NCBI GenBank assembly: GCA_009760855.2
Contig: WPIO01000001.1
Location: 15,549,001 to 15,613,000, forward strand
Direction of reading: 5' to 3'
Length of the DNA stretch: 64,000 nt
Source: Cristatella mucedo
Taxonomy: Eukaryota > Bryozoa > Phylactolaemata > Cristatellidae
Below are positions 43,766 through 55,800 of this stretch, piece after piece; within the stretch, counting starts at the first letter, position 1; every line of letters begins with the position of its first letter. Below the pieces are notes generated by a model that was not told the origin of the DNA, did no database searches, and saw only the letters and a program-made list of their open reading frames with translations. The position numbers were made by a program, and so were the translations under genes.

Positions 43766-45160
43766 CGATGTCCTCGACGAGCCGTTGGGCATTCTGGGAT
43801 CGATTAAATGACGTAGGCGATCGACACAACTGCAAATGGCCTCCTTCGCAAAAAAGTGTTCTGCCATTGTCTCTGTGCGATTGGTGCTGGTTGACAGCTG
43901 CTGACCTGACTCTGGCACTGAAGCCATGCCGTCGACGTCGAGCTCTCGAATCTGTGGCCTCCGTATTGTTCCACTGTGCCGTCTACATGCGAGACACCGC
44001 GGCTCTATTAACCGTGGCAACTTTGTTACGTGAATTTCAGTCGCTGTCGCGTTTACTATTTTTTGCGTGTGCGCGAGTCGCGGTCTACACGAACAGGTTC
44101 CGGGTTTGCTGCTGCTCGGCAGCAGTTTTAAACTTTATCCAAGAGGCTTCTGCATCGCCGATAGCCAAAGCCTTTGTTCAACTTCCTACGAGACTTGTCT
44201 TCTCTGGAGTACCTGTGATCACCTTGGATCACGCTTCTCAATCAATCGCCGAAAGCGATGTAGCCAAGCAGGAGTGCTAGAATGCGAGTGATGGAGGCAA
44301 GCACTTGATTACTTACAACTAGTAGCCCACTTAGAGCCTTAGGCAGCAAGCAAGCTGCCGAGCCGGCAAGGAAAAGCATGTCAGACCGACCGGGATATGC
44401 CTGAGATACTGATAGACCAAAGTTGAGGAAATGAGTTTTTGCATGCTCTTTTTCACCCTTGATCATCCACGAACTTCAGTAGGTACATGCATCCGAGTCA
44501 GACAAATGGATGCAGTCCTGTGAACAGGTGTGAATACTGGACTGTGGGTGATAGGCCAAACACTGCTTGAGCTGGGGCACTGACAACCTTGCAACCTGTC
44601 AGGTTGATAAGTCTACACATTTTCAGTCTTTGTTCTTGTTGAGCTCGTGACTCACGTCTCTGGGCTTAGCGTTGATTGAAGCCTATTCCATTTTTCCAAA
44701 GCGGATCGTACCCCCTACTAGTAGATATGCCGCGTGCCTGAAATTTCGAAGATTTCTTTGACCCATATAGTACTAGCTGCTCTGTGCAATTCTTCTTGAA
44801 GCAGCAGCTTACTCCCATAAGATTAGATATCCAACGTGACCAAACGGTATTATAAGCAGGTCAGACATAGTGCATAAGGGCTGTTCATGAAATGTAGAGC
44901 TAGACTTTCCACCAACGGAGTAGTAGAAAATAGGGTTGTATGACGTTTATCTCCAAGACTAAAATGCTTGTGTTGCTATGAAGTTTATCCTTTTTGCGTG
45001 ACTTGTATTTGCATGGCCAAGAAGTTAACGAGTAATGACAGTTATAGGCAAGTCAAGCATTACCTTCGATAACATAGGCAAGCCCAGCATTACCTTCGAT
45101 AACCTCACCCTAATGAAAATGATTGGTGTATCTAGCGTCATTCCCTTAAAGTCTACAATA
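43766..45160. other. Intergenic, downstream of GNPAT
   Basis: No gene recognised. A plus-strand frame at 43768-44280 is open for 170 codons but shows no motif. A 31-base local duplication (GCATTACCTTCGATAAC) occurs at about 45057-45104. Confidence 0.5.
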
Positions 45161-45164
45161 CTCT

Positions 45165-46035
45165 AGTAGTGCTGTTCCAAAACTACCTTTCATTGGATTA
45201 GCTTTTTTTCCTCTGAGACAAGTCAGCCTACTTTCAGCTAAGATCGCAAAAAAGGCCTGCTTAGACAAGAGCATGACGGCCAAACCAGCTCACGCGTTTC
45301 TGCCATAGCGTCTATATAATTGTAATTCCTTTTATTCAAGATCCTTGGCCAGTGCCTCTTATCGCCTGAAGCTTTCGAAAAACTCAGCAGCTCGCCTGGT
45401 CTGTCATCAACGGCGTAGCTGCCACAGCGAATCACTGCTTTCTGAGCTTCAGTGGGTCCCAATCGAGCATCAAATAGTGGTTCAGATCCACTGATTTGCA
45501 AGCAGCTTAATTCTCTTGCAGCAGCCTACCTATTCAACCTTCCCCTCTTGGTTCGCTCTCTCACCACCTTAACATCTAGTGATCTCACCATCCCTCGAAC
45601 TCAATTGAAATCTGTTGGTGATCGGTGATCTCGTATGCATCAGAAGTCTGAAACTCACATCCAGCTACAGATGCCGTCTACAATGACCTCGCGTCGGCCA
45701 AGTCTAAGCTGTCAACGCGTCATTTCCGCTCAGCCGTCACTTTGCCCCCTTTTTCCTGTTAGCTTCGCTTGCTTGCCAGTGCATGATACAGTCAGCGTAT
45801 GTTACTAAACAAGGGTCCTGCTAACTAATGGTACTGCCTTCTTGTTTGCTTTAGCCTGCTGGCTGTGATACTTGTTTGGGTTTGTATGGTTGTTTAAGTT
45901 TGGTTGGTTGTTTACCCGGTGCATGGCATTGGCCCTTGGTAACTGACTCTCTAGCAGCCAGTTGTAAATCGCCTGGATAGAGATTAGGTTCTCTTAAGAG
46001 TCTCTACAAATGACCGATTATTATTTTTTATTAAC
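45165..46035 (+). mobile_element. Decayed L2-A fragment
   Basis: It begins near CTTTCATTGGATTAG and GTCAGCCTACTTTCAGCTAA, matching the reverse transcriptase thumb region at 1920-1990. It ends CGCCTGGATAGAGATTAGGT and GATTATTATTT. Strongly mutated. Confidence 0.7.
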
Positions 46036-46970
46036 TTCTGCAATTTTTCACACATTTTTTCACACAAGTATCTCGATGGTCCTGTTCCATCAGTCGATTT
46101 TCCAGTGCTCACTGCTTTGCTAGGTACCGAGTAAAAACCGTTTGAAATTCTTAATATTTGATGTTAATGCTGCATTCCCTCTTGTACTGTTTACAACAAG
46201 AAGGCCTGCCTCACAATGCAGAACCTACATTATTTATCAATGCATACGTACTGGATTTCTTCAGTCTCCTGAAAATTGAAAGGTGCCTGCGGTTTTTATA
46301 GCCACGTCAAAATTTTCAGAAGGGTAGCTACTTGCATTGGCTATGTAAGAGAGTTTCCAGTTCGTCACGAGAACTTGGACAAAGCTTAAAGTGAATTTCT
46401 AACTGGTAATACATTCTTCATGGTTGTAAACTGTCGCCGGTGTTATTAAAGCTGCATACATTTGTCACTCGCCAAGCTTCCTACTGGCTCGATGTTAAAG
46501 TGAACTGCCTCTTTAGTCAAAACTCTGCTGCTTTAGTCAGCTTCTTTGTCGCTGCAGATGCTTTTGAGCCGAACAGCTCGGCCGATGAGCTGATATTACC
46601 TGGCGAAGCTCAGTTGGAAAACTGGTCCTAGGCTCTTAAAAGCTCTGCCAAGCCAGCCAGTTACTTAGCTGTCTACTTCATAAAAGTCTCGCAACTGACG
46701 ATGAAAGCAGCAGAAAATCTGTGACCGCCAGCGGTATTATAAGAAAAACGTGTATAGCAATAACTATAGCTATTATTACTGAATTGTAAAGAAATAATGC
46801 AGTGCAACCGGCCAGGGAGGGATCAAGACACCGGTACAGTTGTTTGCTATGTGCATAAAAAATGAAAGCCTCAATTGTGCTTGGCGATCAAATTGGCAAG
46901 AGAGATAGAGAGTATACACTGAGAAAAGAAGTGGAACTACAACGGATCTTTGGAGTACCGCACAATTTAA
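46036..46970. other. Intergenic, nothing recognised
   Basis: No exon or repeat family recognised. Confidence 0.5.
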
Positions 46971-46973
46971 AGG

Positions 46974-47230
46974 CTAACCGGATGACCGGCTGCCTTTATT
47001 ATCTACACTCCGATACCAATCTCTGAGACGTGACCTAAAACAATGCGCTGTCTTGATGCCCAGACAAGATGATAGGTACTCAAGAAAGATTAAATGTCTA
47101 ACGGTATCGGAGGCTGGCACGAGATCGAGCACGTCAAGCAGAAAGTCTGTACCCAGTTCAACGTTCGTGAGCTGGTCGTCGTTACACACGGGCAGACACT
47201 ATGTAGTTATTTGCACTATAGTCTGTCTGG
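46974..47230 (-). mobile_element. Non-LTR reverse transcriptase fragment of another LINE family
   Basis: The minus strand reads LLDVLDLVPASDTVRHLIFL then EYLSSCLGI and RSRLRDWYRSV. This aligns with the palm motif of L2-like reverse transcriptases (LLDLSAAFDTVDH...RSYLSxRxQSV). The DNA is not close to L2-A, so it is an older or different family. Confidence 0.65.
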
Positions 47231-48768
47231 ACTTGCTCTAGATTTACTGTTTTAATTTGAAAGGTTAGCTGGTCTTCTGCTATTCGTTGTTATGAACGGC
47301 AAAAGAGTGACTAGACAGATGGTGCTCAAGTCCTCCTCGTTCAGTGTTAACTTCTTAATGAGTGATCTGACAAAGGCCTCTCTAAATTGAAAAATCTTAC
47401 GCTTTGGGCATATTTATTGTTTAGGCTATGCAGGGCTGTAGCTAATATAGGCATTCGAAGGAGGAAAGTAGGCTCAAGTTCTAGATGGTTGTTAGTCTTC
47501 TTAGGCTAAGGAGATGAACTTCGAGATGAGATCTGCAGGGCAGGCTTGAATGTGGGAATTAGGTAGAGCACGGAGCGGAGGTTGAAGAGCTCAGCTGGGT
47601 TGTTACCTGGAGATACACTCTCTGAAATACCTACTTTGCTTTCAAAAAGCTAGATAACCGATCTGCAAGCTCGCCGAAAATGTCGCTAAGTATGATGATG
47701 GCCCGGGAGTGGTTAAATAAGTTTCATAGCCCATAATACAGTTTTTGGATAGTGGATCTGTGATTCAACCATGCTATTTTAGAAGTTATAATTGCCTTTG
47801 GCTATGATAGCTTTGTCTGACGTACGTTAGTCCTCCTTAGCTAGCCCATGGTAAGTCATCCGTCCGTCATCTTTGGCATGCTTATGCCAACGCCATTGAT
47901 GCAACAACTTTTGAGCCGTATCTTAGTAGCTGTCCAGCTGCTTGCTTTAAGTGCGCATGAGCATCTTTAGGGAAAGCATTGCTCCTCTGTTCAAAGAGTA
48001 GATGCCGCATCGATCGCAGCAGACAAAAGAGAGCTGCTGCCACTCGACGAGGCGCAGACATTCTCTACGCAAACATGCGCAGGAAAGTTGGAGTGCTCAT
48101 CTGATCTGCGAACCGAGCATTTCTCTCACACTCAAGTAGCATAAGAGGACTGCTTGGTGAGCAGGCAGGCAACTGCTGCATGCTCTGATGACAGTTGACG
48201 AATGACCTCATCTACATCAAAGTCAGCTGTGGGGTGAACTAATGGGTTATCAATCTTGAGCAATGGGTGTGTCTATTGTATCGATCAGTCATGCTGCAAT
48301 GCAGATGGGGTTCTCAGTTTAAGGGTTTGCTTTGAGTGCCAGCATTTTACTTAGATCGATGCTGGTATATCAGACATTTTTGCCAGATCAGCGTAAGGTG
48401 AGTGCCTGTAATGGCTGATTTGCAGTGGACGGCTACCCAGTAAAACGTTGCTGTCCAGCTGTGTTAGTGTCAGTGGGACGAAAATTATAGGAAATATGCA
48501 GGTTCATTCCTAGCCACGGTGAACGACTGAGTGCATTTTTATTTTATCAGCAAGCTCCGTTTGCATCTTGCAATACTGCCGAGGTTTCTGCAGCTTTCCA
48601 CGACGACAGGTCTTGTGACTGGCCAAGACAGACAGTGGCAGCTGCCTCAACACGTGCCACTAATTATAAGTGGCACATCATTATTAGCAAGCTTCGTAGT
48701 TAGCGAGCTTTCTTCCTTGCTAGCAGTACTGCCATTTCAATCCACATTTTCTGAAAATGAGGCAGCTA
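47231..48768. other. Intergenic, nothing recognised
   Basis: No exon, LINE or SINE recognised. Confidence 0.5.
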
Positions 48769-48769
48769 A

Positions 48770-48912
48770 TACCTAGCTGATTTAACACCCTATTTTCTAT
48801 AGCGGCACAATGCCTTTAAGGCTATCACCACCGCTTGAAGGATTCGAACCCACGACCTCGCGACCAAGGTCGTGAAAAGCAACCGACTTACCTAGTGGGC
48901 CATTACGGTTCA
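48770..48912 (-). repeat. SINE-A copy
   Basis: The plus strand reads CTAGCTGATTTAACACCC (reverse complement of the hairpin tail), GGCTATCACCACCGCTTG, then GATTCGAACCCACGACCT (B box) and CCGACTTACCTAGTGGGCCA (A box). Confidence 0.82.
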
Positions 48913-49520
48913 TCCAGCTCGACCGACACACAAGCAAAGAAAAGAAACTTGCTTCGTTGTGGACTCGATGCTGTGGTGATGCCCGGGTACTTAGAATGTG
49001 GCTGTGTTACTTACAACTTTCCAGTTCCTTCATGAAAACACAGCTGGTACTGGGGTAAGTACATATTCTCCGTAGTGATGAAATCTATGCATTTAGTGAA
49101 AGTATTTATTTGAAAGCTAGCCTGACGCCACGGTTGCCTCTGTTCCGTTAAGAACCCGGGAGAGCATCTATTTCCTCATCTTGCATATTCGATATAATAT
49201 TTATTTATATAATTCCAGCTGTACTTATCATTTTGAGATCAGACAGCCTTTTATTACATTAGAGTAGACATAGCTAATCAGTTAAGACTACGCTCAGTAG
49301 ATTATTGACAGCATCAACTGTTCAGTGGCATTTTATCATTTAGTTGTATAATGGCTCAGTTAGCTGAATTAATCAGAAAGACCGGAGGAGAAGGGAGACG
49401 TGGACGAGGGGAACTGTGCATGTACCCAAGGTTAAGCTCAAAATACGGATGCACAGCTTAACTAAAAGGCATTTAACAGCAGCTTTCGATAACTAACATT
49501 TTTCTGCTAAATCTTAAATA
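48913..49520. other. Intergenic, nothing recognised
   Basis: A/T-rich sequence without recognised features. Confidence 0.5.
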
Positions 49521-49521
49521 A

Positions 49522-49527
49522 TTTATT
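49522..49527 (-). terminator. KCNN: Poly(A) signal of KCNN
   Basis: The minus strand reads GGTGCAATAAATTATT, an AATAAA about 150 bases after the KCNN stop. Confidence 0.65.
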
Positions 49528-49674
49528 GCACCCATGAACGAATGAAACCTTTCAGGATTTATCATCGTCGTCTCTTGGAGACAAATAAAGAGAAGCTATG
49601 GGTCGTTTATCTGTAATTAATATTGTATAATATCGGGCAGCATGATGCACACTGCTCAGTGTGAGAAACATGCA

Positions 49675-49842
49675 CTAGCAGTTGGAGCTATCCACGGAAC
49701 TTTGACGGTGGAGTTGGTTGTTGGGTCCTCTGTATCCCGGCGAATCATAAAAAGCTGTGTTGACTTCAAGAGCTGATATAAAACTAGACGACGTCTGTTT
49801 CTCCATGAGTACTTGACCAACAGCTGAAGGAATTGACTCTAC
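49675..49842 (-). CDS. KCNN: KCNN last exon
   Basis: CAGCTTCAG acceptor, [16 protein letters not shown], then [17 protein letters not shown] and SSVDSSNC with TAG. 55 residues. The position matches the variable tail after the SK coiled coil. Confidence 0.82.
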   Translation of the reverse strand, partial: VESIPSAVGQVLMEKQTSSSFISALEVNTAFYDSPGYRGPNNQLHRQSSVDSSNC

Positions 49843-52800
49843 CTGAAGCTGATAGGTTAGAACAGTGGCTTGCATGGTACAGAAAATGTCGAGTTATCTC
49901 TTTTAGTTCAGAGCACATGCAGGTCACTGCTGAAGTACAGCCTGCGGAAGTTACCTGCAGATTTCGTAAGGCATTCTCAATGCGTGCCACGTGATTATCC
50001 ATTTGTATGTGCTGCTGTTTCATCTCAGTCACTAGCTCATGAACCTGTGCTTGAGTCTACAAAATTGCAAGGAAAATAGCTGCCCTGCCTTCGGTACCGA
50101 TGCCAAGTATTATGGCGAAGCGAAAACCGAGTCCACTAGCCATCTTCTTGAGGTGTGACATACTTCATCTTTGGCAGACACCTTCTCGTTCATCACAGTA
50201 ACAGAGAGCTTGAAGAAGTGTGAGCAACGTGAGCTGAGCAAAATGCATTTTCGAAACTCAGATTGAATGCATTATCATGCTGCTTGCTGAAGCATGAATG
50301 TTAACGAACTCCATCGAACACACTGTAATGCCGGTGTGATGACAATGTAGTGCTAATGCGAGGTGCCTCGGATGGCTGTCCAGAAACGTGTGACAACCGA
50401 TTGTATTTCAATGAGAGACAAAAGAGATAGTGTGGCCATGATCAAGCCAAGGAAAGAAAATCTGCCGACTCTCTCTCTCCCTCTCTCACTGCTTAAGTGG
50501 AGCCTATTCCCTCTATTATCGTGTTAAAGCACGTTACTCCTTCGTTGGGCCTAAGGAAATAAATTACCTTCGGCGTTAATGCTCCAAAGCTTCCGGTAAT
50601 GTAAATACTGGTCTAGATTGCAGAGCTTCGAAGACAAAACAGCACCGGCACATCTAGCAACATTTCGTGCAAGAGTCCACAGACATCGCAAGCATGAAAA
50701 AAGTCACCGAGGCCAAGACCACCAAACGAGGGTCAATTTAGACAAAATTTCTCCTGCATTTTAAGCAATATGGAAAACATTTTGACCAGACGTTTTTCCC
50801 AAATACGTTGATTGTGTCTCTCTTTCACAGTATATGTATTCTGTTAATCCCAAAGACATCAATAGCTGTCACCTGAGGGGCACATACTAACACGATAAGC
50901 TACATATCACGGTTACAAAAATCCAACTAGAAATAAGTAATTACAAGTTTTGATTAGCCTGCAGATTTCCCGAAGTAGCAGTCAAAGAAAGCATTCGTTG
51001 TGGACCTACAATTATCTACATACGAGGCGAAAACCACCATCTAGTCCTTTTTTAAGCACGGATTTTTGCTTCATACCTGGCCCGCAAGAGGTACCTTAGT
51101 GACAATAACCAACAGGCTTAAAACTTTTCAGAACATATCTCTTGTTATTTATTTTGATTTGGAGCCTACATAGTGATAATTTTACTGCAAAGGTGAGTAT
51201 TAGTTAATTTAAAGAAACGATCGGAAAATTAGCCTGGTTTGAAATAATTTATTATGTTTAATGCTGGCAACTCTGCAGCGCTCGGATTTTAGACCACTTG
51301 ATTTGTATCGTTTTAGAAGTAGGTGGTTTATGGCTATTTATTTTTGCTGCCTCTCGTTGGGCGTCTTGGTTCGAATAGTTGGCAAGTCCGTCCAGTAATA
51401 CGGGGCCAGAGACTCGTGTGAAACTGCCTTCAGCTTTTAGGATTAGGACAGTGGCAGGGTTTTTTGGTGTACCAAGGGTGCTGATCGTAAGACAGAAACT
51501 GATGACTTCTGTTAAAACTTTGTCCATCTAAGCTGGCTCATATCAAGAAAACTTGTCAGGGGGCTAAAATTATATCTCAGATAGGTATAACCAGAGGTCA
51601 CCAAAAGCTTGATTAATTGCGATTACGAGTCGATCAGTTTTCCGTCCTCTTTGCTAAACGAGCCTAGAACGGACATGCTTCGAGACAATTATGGCAATCA
51701 AAAGAATTTATCGATTGCTTATCTGATAGATATGATATGGATAAGGAAATAGTAATGCCTGTTGAGTGGCAGTACTTACAGTACCCAAATAAAGTTTAAT
51801 ACAAACGGTATGTTGTCAATGGAAGCTATGATTGTCAGTATTTAATGAGGGGCGTTTGCACTTCTTATTGGAAAGCTATGGCTCATTTTGCGACCAGGAT
51901 TGTTTTGTTGGAGCAACTAGATCCGATTCTGCTGTATGTTAACAATCCCCGAACTGACTTGCTTGGGTTGATACCGGTAGGTCATGCTTGTTTGCAAGGT
52001 TATGGAACTAGCTTAAAAAGGTCAGTTTAAAATGCAAGTATCGGAGCAATTCACAGCCGAGGGGCTCCCAAAATGTTCCAGCAATTCCTAACAAGATTGA
52101 CTCGGAGGGAATGCTCGGGTCGTGCTCAAGGTGTGCCTTCCTGCATGCCTTCCTGCCTGCCTTCCTGCCTGCCTTCCTGCATGCCTTCCTGCATGCCTCC
52201 ATAGCCTCTGATCTGTTGGCTCCCTCTGCAGACTGCTCCTGTATCAGCACCACCCAGCAAGTCTCTTTGGCTTCCACATGAAAATATATGGAAGCCTAAT
52301 TTCAAGCAAATGTAGCCGCTTCACGATTAGATCTCGAATCTGCAGATCATTAAAGAAGAAACACTTTGAAAGGCTCTATAGCCCCTCTACTTTCCCCGCC
52401 CGTTTTGAAGGAGCTTGTACCGAAAGCGCGACGCCCCGAATACCACCTCAGACCCGTATAAAAGAGCGGCTGCTTTAGCTTTCTCTTGAAGATGTAATAG
52501 CCCTCTCGAAAATGAGCAGCTTCTCTGGAAACCGAACCCAAAGCATGTCACCCTAACCATGTTTATTCTAGTTGTTTATTGAACATGCTACCACTAATCA
52601 TTTGATCCTGCTTCCTTTGCAGCACATTTAAAGTGCCTAAAAAGAGATTGAGTTTTCTGAGGGCTCTATATCAAATGTATTATAATCGTTATTATTATAA
52701 AGCCATGCGCTGAAGTCGCTTCGGCCAGCATGACTTTTGGTCCCAGCTGAATAAAAGCGCTGCATCGAATCTGCTCGAACCACCTGACAAGCCTCCAGAG

Positions 52801-55800
52801 CTGCTCTCTAAGCATGCTAGCCGCTCCCTGGAAGATGGCAGCCACCAGGAAGGTGGCTACCGGGCTAGGTAGGCTTAAGGAAGTGCTCCAAATGTGGTAA
52901 AGGGAGAATAAAGGACTGCTACTCCAACCTACGGCTCTGCCTCTAGTTATGGCCCAGTTGGATTTTTGCCAAACAGATCCCTTGATTCACTGTCGACATC
53001 TGATGCATGACCCTAAAGAGATCAAGTACACGGAGTAAGGGAAAACTTTATGGAGAGGATAGTAATATCATACTGTGCAGCATCGGCTTGCTGAGGAATC
53101 ATTTACAGATTTTACAATCCGACCGCCAAGAATGTGACACTCGATACACGTCTGGTAAAATAAAGTTATTCAAAAAATCGGTCCAACTCTCATGCACTCT
53201 GTTATGCAGACACTTGCAAGATGTCGAAGGGCCTGCAAGAAGCATCTACGCGTGACTGCAATCGGCTGCTGCCCTGCTGATAGCATGGTCGAATTCTGAC
53301 CTTGGCAAGGTCCACCATGCTGCTTGCTTCGTCATTCAGCTTCCGCTGCAGGACTTTCACTTTTCGCAATCTGCAAAATAAACGGTTCATGTCCAACTTA
53401 GCAGAAATGACATATTGGCAATTGGCATTGACCCCCTCTTCCGTACAAGCATGCACTCTCCTGCGTATTTTACACCATTAGGGAGTAATGCTGCTGCTCA
53501 CTGCTTCTTTACTTGTGGCTTGAACTCTTTTACTGATAAGTGCTAGCTCTTTGGGATGCAGATTTTTATTAAGGTTTAAATTTTTATTAAGGTTTTTCAT
53601 CGTGAGCATGAAGAATTAGCATAAGGATTTCTATATTAATTATGATTACATTATTATGAGTTAAACCTGTCACCTGGCTTCCGGCTCAACTAATTTGAAG
53701 ATGTATATAGTCATGCACTAACTTTGAATGTGGGTCCTTTGCATCGAGCTTGCATCGTAGAGATGTATGCTAACCAAGGGGACACAGAGTACGGTGCTTA
53801 CGCTTTACGGCCCAGGTCGTGGCTGCAAGTCCTGAAGCAGGCAATCCCTTATTATCCCGCATGTGCAAGTGGGGGAGGGGGAATCCGCCGAGGCTCTTCT
53901 GCTGCTAAAACTATAGGTGAGCAGTCACTAGGTTTTTCGTACTTAACACTTGCTGAGAACTCAAGCTGACTCAAATGTTATTTGGCTGAGATGACTTGTC
54001 ATAGCATTTGGACACCATCGGAACGAAACTCGGGTTCCTCTTGAGCCGTGCTTATCAGAATTCCATATGGAACAAATAGTTGTTAACGGCATCTTGATCC
54101 ATTAGCACACGCAAATATGCATACACACGTGTGCGTGTGCGAACACACATGCGCACACGTATAGGTGCAAGGTAGTTGCTAGATTAACCACGGAACAAGC
54201 AGTGAGTGCCTGTACTCAATGCTATTTGACAGTCTCTTTACATCTGTCCTGATTGAATGAAGGACTTTTTCACCACGTGAGCAATGAAGAGATCATAATA
54301 AAATGAAGCTAGCAAACCACGTTCAATAAAGGAAAAATGGTGTCGATGATGACTATCTTACACATTACTTATTACTTACATTACTTACTTATCTTACTTG
54401 CTTGCTTAATGAGTACACGAGCTGAGCTGTCCCAGAGGATGCTAGGTCATATTTGATTTATGGTCAATACAAAATATATTCCCAAGGGACTTTTATCATT
54501 ACCTACCGCTTATATATTTGCAAAGAAACAAGTGTGTGACCATGCTGAATGATATAAACTGAAATAGGGAGACCATAAATAAGAACAATGCTCAATGGTG
54601 CACCTTTTTTTTGTCTAAACAGAACATTTCTGGGTCAACCCAAAACAATCAACTTTGGTGAACAAAAGCAGTTCTCGCTCTCAAGTAATTTCACTAAGAC
54701 AGCGGTCGACCCAATTGGCAGGCATAGGGGCAGTAGGCCCTGTAGATGGGGTCAGCAACCTGGGCAGCCCCCTATGGATCGGGTCGGGTCGGGGCAGTAA
54801 CTGGGGCAGGCAGGGGCAGTCTAGTAGGCACATTGGCAGGGAGGTTTTGTGCCGCTGAGTGATTGTGAACTACAATTTTTCATTACTTGTGGATCTTGTC
54901 CATACACGAAAATCTCTGCTCTGCACTAAGAGATAGCTGACTTATATATTCTTAGATTGTAGCCCAAAGAGTCTGAATTATCATACGCCATACCGTTCCT
55001 GCACCTCTTAACTTACTGTGACTTATCTAAAGGTCAGTCGCTCAGACGGAAAATTAACACTATTCGACATTGTTTTTTTTACCAAGCAGACACACAATAA
55101 AACTCTAGTGGCGTGTACATTTAATTTACCAAGGCCTTCCTATTTCCGTGGTCTCCTACTGCTAAGCCCAGCTACAAATGCAATTTATTTATGGATCTTG
55201 CTGAGGCATAATTTACCTTAAGAATAAATCAATCCTGCCAGAAAAAAGATTGCTGCCATTCTCATGCTCTCACAAGACCTACTAATTAAGGGCATAATGC
55301 TGCAGGCTGCCGGTGTTGCCATTGTGGTGCTGTTAGGGTAGGAGCACCCAGGTGTTGACTGACTGAAGCTGCCAAGGCTGACGTTGCTCCTTTCCCAAGC
55401 AACGCAACTGCGAAGCAAAGGCTGGCCTGTCGGCTCCGGTCGGCCAATTACCACGTGAGTCATGTGACCCTCATCATCCTTGCTCCGGACTTCTGTCGGT
55501 CCATCGGCGTGTGCAGATGCTACCCACTCTCCTCTTCTATACCAAAACTGCTTTCGTGCTTGAAAATAAAGGACTTTTCGCTGCAGGATTTGAACCCGAG
55601 ACCTAGGTCGTAAAGAGCAAGTACCTTACCTCTTAACCGGTGGCACATAATCGAGCCGATGCTGGTTTTCTATCTTTATGGAGAGCCCAGGGTTAACTAC
55701 TGGGATGCAGCACTGGTTGACTGGTGGTGCAAAACAAAGGCAGCTTAATAAAAAGGTTAAGAGCTATGAGCTCGTGCAGCCGACTAGCAAGAGCAGGTCT

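Noticed and set aside
52008-52277. Minus-strand frame with repeated ACRK
   Set aside because: It is created by the 12-bp tandem repeat at 52134-52198.
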